Assembly: GCA_036403095.1 (NCBI GenBank)
Contig: DASWRQ010000071.1
Location: 1-17,598, forward strand
Source: Kutzneria sp036403095
Lineage (GTDB): Bacteria > Actinomycetota > Actinomycetes > Mycobacteriales > Pseudonocardiaceae
Direction: 5' to 3'
Length of the DNA stretch: 17,598 nucleotides
Of the stretch, positions 1-6,104 are shown one piece after another (position 1 is the stretch's first letter; every line of letters begins with the position of its first letter). The position numbers were made by a program, and so were the translations under genes. Under the pieces are notes generated by a model. The model saw nothing but the letters and a program-made list of their open reading frames with translations. It had not been told where the DNA came from and made no database searches.

Positions 1-72
1 CACCACCGTGCGGCCGACAGCGAACTCGCGCAGGTGGTGCGCGAGCGCTTCGACCTCCGGCAGTTCAGGCAA
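1..72 (-). CDS. Fpg/Nei-family DNA glycosylase, N-terminal 24 codons only
   Basis: Only the first 24 codons lie in the window; the gene continues past the left edge. The translation begins MPELPEVEALAHHL. This is the family signature of formamidopyrimidine-DNA glycosylase and endonuclease VIII: after Met removal, Pro2 is the nucleophile that forms the Schiff base with the damaged-base site, and Glu3 is catalytic. Such enzymes excise oxidised bases and nick the strand in base excision repair. The start is a TTG at 72-70, which puts Pro and Glu exactly at positions 2 and 3; no ATG or GTG start would do so. The gene follows the 76-513 membrane protein with a 3-nt gap, so the two are probably cotranscribed and translationally coupled. 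From memory, the sequence after the motif looks more like the second actinobacterial Fpg/Nei paralogue than classical MutM, so no symbol is given. Confidence 0.85.
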   Translation of the reverse strand, partial: MPELPEVEALAHHLREFAVGRTVV

Positions 73-75
73 GGG

Positions 76-513
76 CTAGTCCACGGGTTGCAGCGGCCCG
101 TCCACGTTGGGCAGGGAGTACACCTCGATGTTACGCGCGACCTTGCTGGTCTCCTGGCGGACGTTGAACACGCCCCGCACCGTGCCGACCCAGCGCTCCG
201 GCGGGTGTTCGTCCAGGTCACCCGGCGTCTCGGCGACGATCGTCCACGGCCGCCGCAGCGCCCACCGGGCCGGGAAGAACAGGAACAGCAGCACCAGGGC
301 GAGGATGAGCCAACCCGGCACGACCACGCCGTTCGGTCGCCAGACCAGCAGCACGACGGTGAGGATGACCAGGATGGCGATCATGCCGATGCCCGGCCCG
401 TGGCCGCCGGCCACGTCGTGCTCGAAGTCGTCGGCGCCGTCCATGTTCGCCCACGACATGCGACCGCGCACGGTCCACATCCTGCCGTCGGCGCCACGCA
501 CCAACCGCGTCAT
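76..513 (-). CDS. Conserved actinobacterial two-helix membrane protein
   Basis: A 145-aa protein with two adjacent hydrophobic helices, about residues 44-62 (MIAILVILTVVLLVW) and 67-90 (PGWLILALVLLFLFFP). They are flanked by a short N-terminal region (MTRLVRGADGRMW) and a C-terminal soluble tail of about 50 residues, which is probably cytoplasmic because Arg and Trp follow helix 2. I recognise the style of a conserved actinobacterial hypothetical but cannot assign a function. The ATG at 513-511 is preferred to the GTG just before it, because the strong Shine-Dalgarno GAGGAGG (519-525 on the complementary strand) sits 5 nt from the ATG and only 2 nt from the GTG. The stop codon is 3 nt before the TTG start of the DNA glycosylase, indicating a two-gene operon. 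There is no sign of a role in DNA repair in the protein itself. Confidence 0.85.
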   Translation of the reverse strand: MTRLVRGADGRMWTVRGRMSWANMDGADDFEHDVAGGHGPGIGMIAILVILTVVLLVWRPNGVVVPGWLILALVLLFLFFPARWALRRPWTIVAETPGDLDEHPPERWVGTVRGVFNVRQETSKVARNIEVYSLPNVDGPLQPVD

Positions 514-585
514 CACCGCCTCCTCGCGATCGCGAACCGGTCACCGGAGCGTCTGCTCACGGTATCGCGACGGGACTGGACCCGG

Positions 586-605
586 CGGGTGAACCTCTGC
601 ACCCG
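586..605 (-). terminator. Weak hairpin after the sigma-factor gene
   Basis: Arms CGGGTG (586-591) and CACCCG (600-605) form a 6-bp stem with an 8-nt loop, about 30 nt beyond the sigma-factor stop. There is no T-run on the minus strand. It is a candidate only; the rest of 514-635 shows no better terminator. Confidence 0.3.
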
Positions 606-635
606 GCAATTGTGACGGTCCGCCACCGCCCGCGC

Positions 636-2129
636 TCAGTGGGGCGTGCGCGGCGCGGTCGGGCCGGTGGCGGTCTCGGCCGGGGTGCTGGTGGTGGTCG
701 GTGTGGGGTCGGTCGTGGTCGTCGTGACCGGGTTCTGCGGCGGCTTCTTCGGCGCGGTGGTCTTGGTCGGCGTGCTCTTGGTCGGCGCTGTGGTGTCGGT
801 CACGGTGGTCGTGGTCGAGCTCTGCAACGCCTTGGTCGGCGCGTCACCCGAACTGCTGGGGTTCACCGGGTCGTCGAGCACCCGCCCGGACGATTCGACC
901 GGATCGCTGGGCCCGGTCGACGTCGAGCCGGCGTCGGCGGGGGCGCTGGTCTGCGTCGGCGGCGCCGGCTGATCGTCGGCGTGCTGGGCCGGCTTCTTGC
1001 CGAAGAATGCCGTCTTCGCGCCCTCGGCCGCCTTGAACGGGCCGGAGACGGGCAGTCCGCTGGCGAACGTGCTGGTCGGGGCCGCGCCCGTGCCGTCGGG
1101 CTTGACGCTGCCGGCCGTCGACTGGCCCGGCGACGGCGCGCAGTAGGTCGACACGATCTGGTGGTCGCTGGGGTCGGGCAGCGCCTCGTGCGTGTGCGAC
1201 AGCCACGGCCCGAGGGCGATACCGAAGACGCCGACGGCCGCGACCGAGCTGGCGGTCAGCGCCAGCTTCACGCGGGTCGCCAGCAGCGCGCCCTTGCCGG
1301 CCAGGGCCGCGGTCAAACCGCCGCCGGTGGCCGCATGGGCGGCGATCGCGGTCGCGCCGAGGCCGACCACCGGTACCAGCAGGCCGGCGTGCGCGCGCAG
1401 CGCGGAGCACACCTCGCGCAGCTCACCCTGCAACGTCTTGCACTGGACGCAGCCGTGCAGGTGCGCCTTGATGCGACGGCCCTCAAGCCCCTTCACGGTG
1501 CCCGCCGTGTAGCCGCCGAGCTTCTCCCGCACCGACTGGCAGGCCGTCGCGCCGAGATCCTGGGTCAGGTGGGCCTGGAGGTAGGCCGCGCGCAGGCCGT
1601 CACGGGCGCGACGGGCCAGCGCCGCAGTGGCGTTGGCGCTCAGGCCGAAGTGCGGCGCGACCACCGCCGGCCGCTCGCCCTCCACCTCGACCTGCCACAG
1701 CACGGTCCGCCAGCGCTCCGGCAGGCTGCTGAACGCCTGGGTGATCAGCGTGCTCTCGGCCAGCCGCGACGAGTTGTCGGCGTACGGCTCGGCCCGGCGG
1801 TCCAGCTCCGCGTCCTCGACCGGCACGTCACGGCGGCGGGCGCTCCACTCCCACGACACACGGCGGGCCACCGTCAGCAGGTAGGTCCGCACGTGATCGG
1901 TCGGGCCGTTGCCGCGGCGCACCGCCTGCAGCACCCGGAAGAACGCCTCCGCGGTCAGGTCGTCTGCCTCGGCGGCGTCGCGCACCTGCTGCATGGCGAA
2001 CCGGCGTACCGCGTCCGCGTGCCGTGAGAACAGCAGGCCGAAGGCGCTGTCGTCACCGTTGCGAAGTCTGTCGAGCAGGGCTTGGTCGTCATCGGCGCCC
2101 GCCGACGCCGGGCGGCTGAAATCTGCCAT
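636..2129 (-). CDS. ECF sigma factor fused to zinc-finger anti-sigma-like domain, membrane helices and Thr/Pro-rich tail
   Basis: A 497-aa protein. Residues about 23-92 form sigma region 2 (ending TYLLTVARRVSWEW) and about 133-185 form region 4 (SLPERWRTVLWQVEVEG, then a helix-turn-helix), so it should direct RNA polymerase to specific promoters. A zf-HC2/ZAS-type zinc motif follows: H223-x3-C227-x2-C230, the hallmark of zinc-binding anti-sigma factors. Next come two hydrophobic stretches, about 248-268 and 287-310, and then roughly 190 residues rich in Thr, Pro and Ser that look like an exported, wall-spanning tail. Sigma and anti-sigma-like parts are thus in one chain, as in actinobacterial ECF groups with C-terminal extensions. 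The ATG at 2129 is chosen because the N-terminus then matches normal ECF length and a G-rich stretch containing AAGGGG precedes it; the upstream in-frame ATG at 2216 adds residues unlike the family. Release of the sigma part by proteolysis or conformational change is inference. Confidence 0.92.
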   Translation of the reverse strand: MADFSRPASAGADDDQALLDRLRNGDDSAFGLLFSRHADAVRRFAMQQVRDAAEADDLTAEAFFRVLQAVRRGNGPTDHVRTYLLTVARRVSWEWSARRRDVPVEDAELDRRAEPYADNSSRLAESTLITQAFSSLPERWRTVLWQVEVEGERPAVVAPHFGLSANATAALARRARDGLRAAYLQAHLTQDLGATACQSVREKLGGYTAGTVKGLEGRRIKAHLHGCVQCKTLQGELREVCSALRAHAGLLVPVVGLGATAIAAHAATGGGLTAALAGKGALLATRVKLALTASSVAAVGVFGIALGPWLSHTHEALPDPSDHQIVSTYCAPSPGQSTAGSVKPDGTGAAPTSTFASGLPVSGPFKAAEGAKTAFFGKKPAQHADDQPAPPTQTSAPADAGSTSTGPSDPVESSGRVLDDPVNPSSSGDAPTKALQSSTTTTVTDTTAPTKSTPTKTTAPKKPPQNPVTTTTTDPTPTTTSTPAETATGPTAPRTPH

Positions 2130-2167
2130 CCCCCGCCCCTTCCCCAGCCGACGCCACCGAGTGGGTG

Positions 2168-2203
2168 ACGATAATCCCACGAACAGGTGTAACCAAACGT
2201 AAC
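2168..2203 (-). promoter_or_regulatory. Promoter of the ECF sigma gene with GTTAC direct repeat
   Basis: On the minus strand TTGGTT (2196-2191) and TATCGT (2173-2168) are separated by 17 bp, a reasonable housekeeping-type promoter that would give a leader of about 30 nt. Two GTTAC pentamers, at 2203-2199 and 2193-2189 and 10 bp apart, overlap the -35 region. They lie on one face of the helix and could be an operator or an autoregulatory ECF -35 element. I cannot tell which from sequence alone. Confidence 0.45.
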
Positions 2204-2358
2204 AGGATAAGGACAACCTGAGTCGTTCTTACGCGGTCGCGGACCGCCGTCGATACCGCCGATTGGCCTCAGCCAGCCGTAATAACGCCTGGTGTCGGAC
2301 CGGTCACGGCTCGGCGTCAGCTGGTCACGGCCCGCTCCGCCGACCGGCTCCGACCCAG

Positions 2359-2364
2359 TAGCCT
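2359..2364 (+). promoter_or_regulatory. TAGCCT -10 element, leaderless start of the 2371 gene
   Basis: TAGCCT ends 6 nt before the GTG at 2371 and no Shine-Dalgarno sequence is present in between. The transcript would begin at or next to the start codon. No clear -35 is visible. Confidence 0.5.
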
Positions 2365-2370
2365 TCATGG

Positions 2371-2757
2371 GTGGTGGAATGGCGTGGAGAAGCGTCGGCG
2401 CGGTTCCCCGAACTGCGTCCCTACCTCGAACGCGACTCCTGGTCCTGCCACGTCTTCCTGTTCGAGGTGCTGCAGCTCGCCCTCGAAGCGCACCGCAGCG
2501 GCGACCAGGAGCTGCTGGCGAGGTCCTACGGCTTCGCCCGCTGGTGCTTCGAGCAGCCCGGCCGGTTCCTGTCCAACGCCGCCGTCGTCAGCTTCTACGA
2601 GCACGTCTTCGACGACTGGGACCTCCGCCACGACGTAGTCCGCCGGCTGCCGACCGAGGTCATGGCCCAGGTCCGCCCGCTGTGGGAATGGCGCCTGCCG
2701 GCCGACAAGTTAGCCGAGGTCGACCGGCTGCTCGGGGTGGCCGACCACCCTGCTTGA
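2371..2757 (+). CDS. Small conserved hypothetical protein
   Basis: A 128-aa soluble protein without signal peptide or membrane helix, rich in aromatic residues (FPELRPYLERDSW, VFLFEVLQLALEAH, FARWCFEQPGRFL, NAAVVSFYEHVFDDW). The pattern of an early FPEL motif, a helical middle and a late AVVSFYEHVFDD segment resembles small bacterial proteins of the DUF7674 type, often found near toxin-immunity or SMI1-like genes. That link is from memory and tentative. The GTG at 2371 is chosen because a TAGCCT hexamer ends 6 nt upstream, predicting a leaderless mRNA; the ATG at 2367 is in another frame. The stop codon overlaps the -35 of the tRNA promoter. It is a single-gene unit, diverging from the sigma-factor gene with a 241-bp shared intergenic region. 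Confidence 0.75.
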   Translation: MVEWRGEASARFPELRPYLERDSWSCHVFLFEVLQLALEAHRSGDQELLARSYGFARWCFEQPGRFLSNAAVVSFYEHVFDDWDLRHDVVRRLPTEVMAQVRPLWEWRLPADKLAEVDRLLGVADHPA

Positions 2758-2784
2758 AAAGCAGTCCCGGGCATGGGATATGCT
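2754..2784 (+). promoter_or_regulatory. Promoter of tRNA-Gly
   Basis: TTGAAA (2754-2759) and TATGCT (2779-2784) with a 19-bp spacer match sigma-70-type consensus boxes. The expected transcription start is near 2791, about 11 nt before the mature tRNA. The -35 box includes the TGA stop codon of the preceding gene. Confidence 0.65.
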
Positions 2785-2801
2785 GTGCGCAGCACGGCGT
2801 T

Positions 2802-2874
2802 GCGGACGTAGCGCAGTTGGTAGCGCATCACCTTGCCAAGGTGAGGGTCGCGAGTTCGAGTCTCGTCGTCCGCT
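2802..2874 (+). tRNA. tRNA-Gly, anticodon GCC
   Basis: A 73-nt cloverleaf. The acceptor stem pairs GCGGACG (2802-2808) with CGTCCGC (2867-2873) and leaves T2874 as discriminator. The anticodon stem TCACC/GGTGA (2828-2832, 2840-2844) encloses the loop TTGCCAA with anticodon GCC at 2835-2837. The T arm is GCGAG-TTCGAGT-CTCGT (2850-2866), closed by a G-T pair at its base. The 3' CCA is not encoded and must be added after transcription. GCC reads GGC and GGT, the commonest glycine codons in such a genome. Confidence 0.97.
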
Positions 2875-2882
2875 CGGGCCCG

Positions 2883-2934
2883 GAGGGCCCGTGTGTCCGC
2901 TGGAAAGATGCGGATGCACGGGCCCTCTTGTCAT
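2883..2934 (+). terminator. Long hairpin terminator of tRNA-Gly
   Basis: The arms at 2883-2900 and 2910-2927 form an 18-bp stem, with two G-T pairs and otherwise perfect, around the 9-nt loop TGGAAAGAT. The sequence CTCTTGTCATG follows, only moderately T-rich. The stem begins 9 nt after the tRNA end. Confidence 0.8.
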
Positions 2935-2935
2935 G

Positions 2936-2956
2936 TTGGGGGGCCGAGCCCCCCAA
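2936..2956. terminator. Second hairpin, TTGGGGGGC/GCCCCCCAA, bidirectional
   Basis: A perfect 9-bp stem with the 3-nt loop CGA, 9 nt beyond the first hairpin, followed by another run of six C at 2958-2963. It can terminate the tRNA transcript on the plus strand and the 3096 gene on the minus strand. G6/C6 hairpins of this kind recur in actinomycete chromosomes, so it may be a copy of a dispersed repeat. The remaining stretch to 3095 shows nothing recognisable. Confidence 0.55.
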
Positions 2957-3095
2957 GCCCCCCACGCACTAGCGATCTCGGCTTGGCGGAGGGCTCTTGT
3001 GCCGGTTTTCGGTGGGCGGCTTTCTCCTCGCCAGCGCCAGCGCTGTCCTGGCTGCCTCTTTGCTTAGGCGCTCTGCCCGGCCTCTTTTCGGTCCT

Positions 3096-3422
3096 TCAGA
3101 CCTCTATTCGGTACATGCCGAAGATCATGAAGGCGGTTTCGAAGCGGATGGCCAGGTCGCTGAAGCCGTTGCCCCAGACGCGGACGGACAGGACCTCGGT
3201 GCCGGGGCTGGTGGCGAAGGCGATGGTCACGTCCGAATCACCTTCGAGGGGGAACTCGAACCAGCCGTCCCGGGCGGTGGAGTCCGAGGTCATCAGACCG
3301 AGGTCGACGTTGCGCCAGTCGCCGTCCTCCAGCTGCTGGCCGGCGAAGGTGCTGGCGACCTCGACGAACGCCTTGGCGTTCTGAGCCAGGATCCAGCCCT
3401 CGGCGAGCAGCTCGCCCTTCAT
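3096..3422 (-). CDS. Hypothetical protein, 108 aa
   Basis: A soluble acidic protein of 108 aa that I cannot assign. It begins MKGELLAEGWILAQNAKAF and continues with alternating polar and hydrophobic segments typical of a small beta-rich domain (DGWFEFPLEGDSDVTIAFA, TEVLSVRVWGNGF), ending in a hydrophobic helix-like stretch (RFETAFMIFGMYRIEV). There is no signal peptide, Cys pair or membrane segment. Codon third positions are mostly G or C, supporting real coding. The ATG at 3422 is the only good start, but its nearest Shine-Dalgarno-like GGGAGG lies 14 nt away inside the strong hairpin at 3437-3476. It follows the chitinase gene on the same strand, separated by that hairpin, so it may depend on read-through. 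Nothing links its function to chitin. Confidence 0.7.
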   Translation of the reverse strand: MKGELLAEGWILAQNAKAFVEVASTFAGQQLEDGDWRNVDLGLMTSDSTARDGWFEFPLEGDSDVTIAFATSPGTEVLSVRVWGNGFSDLAIRFETAFMIFGMYRIEV

Positions 3423-3436
3423 TCTGCTGATGACGG

Positions 3437-3476
3437 CCTCCCGGGGTGGGCCGGCGCCGCGGCCCACCCCGGGAGG
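3437..3476 (-). terminator. Strong GC hairpin after the chitinase gene
   Basis: CCTCCCGGGGTGGGCC (3437-3452) and its exact reverse complement (3461-3476) make a perfect 16-bp stem with an 8-nt loop, 7 nt after the chitinase stop. There is no T-run, as is common for actinomycete terminators. The distal arm, read on the minus strand, carries the only Shine-Dalgarno-like sequence for the 3096 gene. Confidence 0.75.
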
Positions 3477-3483
3477 GTGGTCG

Positions 3484-5073
3484 TCAGCTGCCGAAGTACG
3501 AGGTGAAATTGGTGGCGAACTCCCAGTTGTTGAACTTATCCCAGTTGATGGACCAGGTCATCAGGCCGCGAAGATCGGGATGACGGCCGTGCACGGCGTA
3601 ACCGCCGCAGTTCGAGCCCTTGGTCAGGCAGTCCAGCGCCTGGTCGAGGGCGCCGGTGGGAATCCAGCCGTTGCCGGCGTTCTGGTTGGCCGGCACGCCG
3701 ATGGCGACCTGCCCGGGGCTCAGTGCCGGGAACATGCGCGACGTGTTGCCGGCGACGGGGAAACCGGTCAGCAGCATGTCGGTCATGGCGATGTGGAAAT
3801 CGGCCCCACCCATCTGGTGGTACTGGTTGTCCAGGCCCATGATCGGCCCCGAGTTGTAGTCCTGGACGGTGAGCAGGGTCAGCGAGTCCCGCAGCGCGTA
3901 GATCACCGGCAGGAAGGCGCCGGCCCGCGCGTCCTGGGCATTGTTCGGGCCGGGACCGTAGAACTGGTAGCCCAGCTGCACGAAGAACGTCTCCGGGGCC
4001 ATGGTCAGCACGAACCTGCTGCCGTAGCGGGCCTTGAGCTGCTTGAGCGCGGAGATCAGGTTGACCACGACCGGCGTGGTCGGACTGCGGAAGTCGGCGT
4101 CGCCGGCCTGCAGGGACAGGGACTGGTTCTCGAAGTCGATGTCCACGCCGTCCAGACCCCAGCGGTCGATGATGGCGCTGACCGAGGTGACGAAGTTCGT
4201 CGCCATGGCGGCCGAGGTCAGCTTCACCTCGCCGGCGGCGCCGCCGATGGAGATGACCACCTTCTTGCCCTTGGCCTGCTGCGCCTTGATGCCGGCCAGG
4301 AAGTCGGCGTCGCTCTCCACCCCGGCGCACTCGCTGGCCGAGCAGCGGTTGAACACGATGGTGCCGTTGCCGGCGGAGTCGGCGAAGGCCAGGTCGATCA
4401 CGTTCCACGCGGCCGGCACGCCGGCGATCGGCTGGTAGCCGGAGCCGTTGGCGAAACTGGAGTGCAGGTAGCCGACCAACGCGTGGGTGGGCAGGCCGCC
4501 GCTGGGCGGCGGGGTGGTCGGCCCGGTGGTGGTCGTGGTCGTCGTTGTGGTGGTTGTCGTCGTGGTGGGCGGCGGCTGGTTGCCGGCGGGTCCGCTCAGC
4601 GTCACGTCGTCCAGGTAGTAGGTGGGCTGCCCGTACCAACCGTGCACGTAGATCGTCACGGTCGTGGTGGACGCGCCGGTGGTGAATGACGTGGACAACT
4701 GCTGCCAACTGGAGCTGGAGGTCCAGGTCTGCGGATCGGTCGTGCCGGTGCCGGTGGCGCCGAGGTAGACGTAGCTGCCCTGGACCCAGGCCGACAGCGT
4801 GTACTGCGAGCTCGGCTGCACGCTGATCTGCTGGCTGCACTGGGCGAAGTTCTGGCCGGCCGGCGTGCCGGCGGCGGCCCCGGAGCCGGAGTGCGTGGGC
4901 GAGGCGACCGCGGCGGCCGCCGAACAGGTCCACCCGGACAGCCCGGACTCGAAGCCGGGATTGGCCGCCAGATTGGCGGTGGCGCCGGTCGCGGGCTGGG
5001 CCACGATGGCCAGCGCGACCAGGGCGCTAGCGGTGAGACCGGCTAAAGCGTGAAGCAGGGATCTGCGGGTCAT
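3484..5073 (-). CDS. Secreted GH18 chitinase with N-terminal carbohydrate-binding domain
   Basis: A 529-aa exported enzyme expected to hydrolyse beta-1,4-N-acetylglucosamine bonds of chitin outside the cell. Residues 1-31 are a signal peptide (MTRRSLLHAL, hydrophobic core, small residues near 28-32). About 35-162 form a jelly-roll carbohydrate-binding domain of the CBM4/9 or CBM16 kind (NPGFESGLSGW at its start, YYLDDVTLS at its end). Residues 167-195 are a linker with 14 consecutive Thr (codons at 4525-4566). About 197-529 are the GH18 barrel. SIGG (275-278) is the strand-3 motif, and DGVDIDFE (308-315) is the DxxDxDxE catalytic motif with Glu315 as acid; chitinase-D-like enzymes are the nearest group from memory. 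The ATG at 5073 has GGAGG 5 nt upstream. The promoter has two DasR-like sites, so N-acetylglucosamine-linked repression is likely. It forms its own unit, ended by a strong hairpin. Confidence 0.96.
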   Translation of the reverse strand: MTRRSLLHALAGLTASALVALAIVAQPATGATANLAANPGFESGLSGWTCSAAAAVASPTHSGSGAAAGTPAGQNFAQCSQQISVQPSSQYTLSAWVQGSYVYLGATGTGTTDPQTWTSSSSWQQLSTSFTTGASTTTVTIYVHGWYGQPTYYLDDVTLSGPAGNQPPPTTTTTTTTTTTTTTGPTTPPPSGGLPTHALVGYLHSSFANGSGYQPIAGVPAAWNVIDLAFADSAGNGTIVFNRCSASECAGVESDADFLAGIKAQQAKGKKVVISIGGAAGEVKLTSAAMATNFVTSVSAIIDRWGLDGVDIDFENQSLSLQAGDADFRSPTTPVVVNLISALKQLKARYGSRFVLTMAPETFFVQLGYQFYGPGPNNAQDARAGAFLPVIYALRDSLTLLTVQDYNSGPIMGLDNQYHQMGGADFHIAMTDMLLTGFPVAGNTSRMFPALSPGQVAIGVPANQNAGNGWIPTGALDQALDCLTKGSNCGGYAVHGRHPDLRGLMTWSINWDKFNNWEFATNFTSYFGS

Positions 5074-5109
5074 GCGTGCCTCCACAGGGTGCGATCCGCG
5101 GTGCCCGAA

Positions 5110-5125
5110 AGTGGACTAGACCACA
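5110..5125 (-). promoter_or_regulatory. DasR-like operator, promoter-proximal
   Basis: AGTGGACTAGACCACA agrees at 14 of 16 positions with the Streptomyces DasR responsive element A(C/G)TGGTCTAGACCA(C/G)T. It covers the place where the -10 box of the chitinase promoter should lie, 37 bp upstream of the start codon. Confidence 0.75.
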
Positions 5126-5132
5126 TTTTCCG

Positions 5133-5138
5133 TGTCAA
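5133..5138 (-). promoter_or_regulatory. TTGACA -35 box of the chitinase promoter
   Basis: A perfect TTGACA reads on the minus strand between the two DasR-like sites. No good -10 is seen at the usual spacing; the region 17 bp downstream falls in the proximal operator. Confidence 0.5.
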
Positions 5139-5151
5139 GGTCTAGACCAAA
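5136..5151 (-). promoter_or_regulatory. DasR-like operator, distal
   Basis: The core GGTCTAGACC is a perfect 10-bp palindrome, and the 16-mer matches 11 of 16 positions of the DasR element. Its centre is 26 bp from that of the proximal site and it abuts the TTGACA box. Two sites in tandem would allow cooperative repression. Confidence 0.65.
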
Positions 5152-5174
5152 ACCGGCAGCTCTGCGCAGAAAGC

Positions 5175-5203
5175 AACGCCCGGCGCGAGGCGCGCCGGGC
5201 GTT
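5175..5203 (-). terminator. Perfect hairpin after the alpha/beta hydrolase gene
   Basis: AACGCCCGGCGCG (5175-5187) and its exact complement (5191-5203) form a 13-bp stem with a 3-nt loop, 15 nt past the hydrolase stop. On the minus strand GCTTTCT follows. It separates the three-gene operon from the chitinase promoter. Confidence 0.8.
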
Positions 5204-5218
5204 CAGGTGGAGCCGGGA

Positions 5219-6088
5219 TCAGACCGCGCGGGCCGCGTTGTCGGCGATCGCGTCCACGATCTGCGGCCAGGCCGGCACCGGCAGGTCGTGGCCCATGCCG
5301 GGAATGATCAGCAGCCGGGAGTCCGGGATGGCGGCCGCGGTGGCCTTGCCGCCGGAGACGTTGAGCAGCGGGTCGATCTCGCCGTGGATGACCAGGGTGG
5401 GCACCTTCACCGTGCGCAGGCCCTCGGTGCGGTCGCCGGACGCCATGATCGCGGCGAACTGGCGCACGAAGCCCAACGGGTTGCGGGCCCGTTCGAAGCT
5501 CGCCCGGGCATTGGCGCGAATCCGGGCCTCGTCGAAGGGGAAGCCGGACGAGCCGACCGCCTTGCTGCCCAGGACGGCCAGCTCCACGGCCTCGTCGGCG
5601 GTCTGCGGCGCCGGGGCCTGGAGCGCGGCCATGGCCTCCGGCGTGGACTGGCCGACCGTCCGGTCACCAGTGGTGGACATGATCGAGCAGGCCGACAGCA
5701 GCCGGTCGGCGTGCTTGATCAGCAGCTCCTGGACGATCATGCCGCCCATCGACGCGCCGACCACGTGCGCCCGCTCGATGCCCAGCTCGGTCAGCAGCGC
5801 GGCGGCGTCGTCGGCCATGTCCCACAGTCGGTACGGCGCCGTCGACGGGTCACCGGCCATCACCGCGGCCACGTCCATCGACGAGGAATCGATGGACTGC
5901 GAAAGGCCGACGTCGCGGTTGTCGAACCGGATCACGTGGAATCCCTTGTCCGCCAACAGCTGGCAGAAGTCCGGGTCCCACAGGGTCATCTGCGCGCCGA
6001 GGCCCATCACCAGCAGCAGGGCGGGATTGCCGGGGTCGCCGAAGGTGTCGTACTCCAGCGAGATCCCGTTCGCGGTCAGTTGCGGCAT
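5219..6088 (-). CDS. Alpha/beta hydrolase, RdmC/esterase-like
   Basis: A 289-aa cytoplasmic serine hydrolase with the complete fold and triad. LLLVMGLGAQMTLW (25-37) carries the oxyanion region, GASMGG (111-116) is the nucleophile elbow with Ser113, HGEIDP (235-240) supplies Asp239 and GMGHDLP (264-270) supplies His267. A cap region lies between about 145 and 215. The layout (a short start with NGISLEYDTFGDP, then FDNRDVGLS) resembles the RdmC/aclacinomycin methylesterase-like branch common in actinomycetes, but the substrate cannot be read from sequence. There is no signal peptide. The ATG at 6088 has GAAGGGA about 11 nt upstream. It is the last gene of an operon with the 6105 and 6489 genes (gaps of 15-16 nt) and is followed by a strong terminator. 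Confidence 0.95.
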   Translation of the reverse strand: MPQLTANGISLEYDTFGDPGNPALLLVMGLGAQMTLWDPDFCQLLADKGFHVIRFDNRDVGLSQSIDSSSMDVAAVMAGDPSTAPYRLWDMADDAAALLTELGIERAHVVGASMGGMIVQELLIKHADRLLSACSIMSTTGDRTVGQSTPEAMAALQAPAPQTADEAVELAVLGSKAVGSSGFPFDEARIRANARASFERARNPLGFVRQFAAIMASGDRTEGLRTVKVPTLVIHGEIDPLLNVSGGKATAAAIPDSRLLIIPGMGHDLPVPAWPQIVDAIADNAARAV

Positions 6089-6104
6089 CGAGTGTGGTGT
6101 CCCT

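Noticed and set aside
612..2027. Long plus-strand open frame opposite the sigma-factor gene
   Set aside because: Arg/Gly/Ala-rich antisense shadow without domains; the opposite strand carries clear sigma regions 2 and 4.
4525..4566. Run of 14 Thr codons as a DNA repeat
   Set aside because: The codons are mixed (ACC, ACG, ACA), so it is a protein linker rather than a DNA tandem repeat. Described with the chitinase.
3430..4689. Long plus-strand open frame opposite the chitinase gene
   Set aside because: Low-complexity antisense composition; the minus strand encodes signal peptide, linker and GH18 motif.
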